Shown piece after piece: positions 5,419 to 5,989 of a stretch of DNA of 5,989 bases (within the stretch, counting starts at the first letter, position 1; each line of letters starts with the position of its first letter). The position numbers and the translations under genes are program-made. The notes beneath the pieces are model-generated. The model worked only from the letters and a program-made list of their open reading frames with translations. It was not told the DNA's origin and ran no database searches. The stretch is from Clostridiales bacterium. GTDB taxonomy: Bacteria > Bacillota > Sulfobacillia > UBA995. The DNA is taken from contig DOZU01000184.1 of the NCBI GenBank assembly GCA_003517845.1, forward strand, positions 1 to 5,989. The letters run 5' to 3'.

Positions 5419-5769
5419 CTACAGCCCAGTCCGCGGGTGGGCGGCCAGGTCGCGTTCGGCCATATCGATCATGCGGCGAACCATGCGGCCGCCGATTTGC
5501 CCGCCCAACCGCCCGCCGATTGCGCCGTTGACGCGGGACGGGAGTTCCGCCCAGCCACGGGCGGCGACGATCGGTCCCACTCCCAGTTCCTCGGCGACTT
5601 CGAGCTTGAGGTCTTCAAGCACTTGCCGGTAGCTCCGGGAGTCGGCGATGCGGGCGGCGGTATCCTGACGTCGAGCTGCCCCGACTTCCCTGGCTACCTG
5701 GAGCTTGAGTGCGTCAAGGCCCGGCCGTGAACCGGGGACGAGACTTGAGCGATTGCGCTTCCGTGCCAT
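5419..5769 (-). CDS. Alpha/beta-type small acid-soluble spore protein (SASP), extended form
   Basis: This 116-aa protein carries the SASP signature. SSLVPGSRPGLDALKLQVAREVG is at residues 8-30, a second copy of the core motif LEDLKLEVAEELGV at 51-64, then RGWAELPSRVNGAIGG at 71-86 and RMVRRMIDMAERDLA at 95-109. Alpha/beta SASPs coat spore DNA in A-like form, protect it from UV and heat, and are cleaved by the GPR protease at germination. The second motif (EVAEE) fits the GPR site, while the first (QVARE) lacks the leading acidic residue. Usual length is about 60-80 aa, so this one is long through the duplicated motif and a Gly-rich insert (GRLGGQIGG). The start is ATG at 5769, with GGAGGTGA (+ strand 5775-5782) 5 bases upstream. 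The upstream in-frame ATG at 5808 is rejected. Expression is probably forespore-specific. Confidence 0.88.
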   Translation of the reverse strand: MARKRNRSSLVPGSRPGLDALKLQVAREVGAARRQDTAARIADSRSYRQVLEDLKLEVAEELGVGPIVAARGWAELPSRVNGAIGGRLGGQIGGRMVRRMIDMAERDLAAHPRTGL

Positions 5770-5802
5770 CTTCCTCACCTCCCCGCAGATCCGGTCCGAT
5801 GC

Positions 5803-5833
5803 TAGCATGATGAAGAATCCGCTCGCGCATGAG
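5803..5833 (-). promoter_or_regulatory. Sigma-G-like forespore promoter for the SASP gene
   Basis: On the minus strand, CATGCTA (+ strand 5803-5809) matches the sigma-G -10 pattern CATnnTA exactly. An 18-bp spacer separates it from CTCATG (+ strand 5828-5833), which fits 4 of 5 positions of the -35 pattern GHATR. Transcription would start near 5796, leaving a leader of about 27 nt that contains the strong GGAGGTGA. SASP genes are classic sigma-G targets, so sequence and function agree. Confidence 0.6.
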
Positions 5834-5871
5834 TGTTACATACTGGCGGGTTATTCGAGACCGAGCCAGCA

Positions 5872-5880
5872 TGGTATAAT
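5872..5880 (+). promoter_or_regulatory. Extended -10 promoter reading out of the window
   Basis: TGGTATAAT is a perfect TATAAT (5875-5880) with the TGn extension. The best -35 candidate (TTATTC at 5851-5856, 18-bp spacer) is poor, as tolerated for extended -10 promoters. It points away from the SASP promoter, so 5803-5880 is a divergent control region. Transcription would begin near 5887. Confidence 0.6.
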
Positions 5881-5886
5881 CATCCG

Positions 5887-5989
5887 AGAACGGTCGGGGA
5901 GCCCGTCGTCCGGCCGCGAGGCGGCGGCGGCAGGGCGGAGTCCGACGGCCAGGTTTGCTGATCGTCATGAGGATGAGAGAGGAAAGGGA
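5887..5989 (+). other. 5' leader of a gene beginning at or beyond the right edge
   Basis: About 100 GC-rich bases follow the extended -10 promoter without a convincing ORF. CCGTCG (5903-5908) can pair with CGACGG (5943-5948). The last 20 bases are purine-rich (GAGAGAGGAAAGGGA) and look like a ribosome binding site for a start just past 5989. An ATG at 5967 opens a frame to the edge (M-R-M-R-E-E-R), but its own ribosome binding site is weak. The gene cannot be identified here. Confidence 0.4.

Noticed and set aside
1..5989. CRISPR array, tRNA, rRNA, insertion sequence or phage attachment site
   Set aside because: No regularly spaced repeats, cloverleaf, rRNA segments, transposase motifs or flanking direct repeats were seen on either strand.

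Overview
The window reads as GC-rich chromosomal DNA from a spore-forming member of the Bacillota. Three things point there. RNase Y (rny) lies next to a YmdB-type phosphoesterase, as in Bacillus and many Clostridia. Most ribosome binding sites are strong GGAGG types. An alpha/beta-type small acid-soluble spore protein (SASP) gene sits at the right end. Third codon positions are strongly G/C in the central block, so a high-GC lineage such as Limnochordia, Thermaerobacter, Symbiobacterium or Sulfobacillus relatives is likely. The exact taxon cannot be read from this window.

Layout. Positions 1-1040 are a degraded accessory stretch on the minus strand. One open frame joins the C-terminal half of a GNAT-type acetyltransferase with a thioredoxin-like tail (127..~660) to what looks like an internally deleted HEPN-domain gene (~661..891). 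A leftward terminator candidate lies beyond it. Positions 1070-1231 hold a rightward sigma-A-type promoter, a structured leader of about 100 nt and an intrinsic terminator-like hairpin just before rny. Positions 1232-5005 form a four-gene rightward operon: rny (RNase Y), a 172-aa conserved protein of unknown function, a ymdB-like metallophosphoesterase and a PHP-domain phosphoesterase. A small coiled-coil protein (5097..5354) follows on the same strand. A perfect 13-bp inverted repeat then separates this rightward block from the converging SASP gene (5419..5769, minus). The SASP gene has a sigma-G-like promoter on the minus strand. An extended -10 promoter pointing rightward at 5872-5880 starts a transcript whose gene lies beyond the window.

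How the genes fit together. RNase Y is a membrane-anchored endoribonuclease that initiates mRNA decay. YmdB is reported in Bacillus to interact with RNase Y and to act as a cyclic-nucleotide phosphodiesterase. PHP proteins of this subfamily include 3',5'-bisphosphonucleotide phosphatases and 5'-3' exonucleases acting on short RNA. The operon is therefore best read as an RNA-turnover module, with the 172-aa protein as an uncharacterised member. The points most worth a second look are the HEPN/GNAT chimera, the leader/terminator before rny, the G10 run in the PHP gene, and the SASP with a duplicated N-terminal motif.
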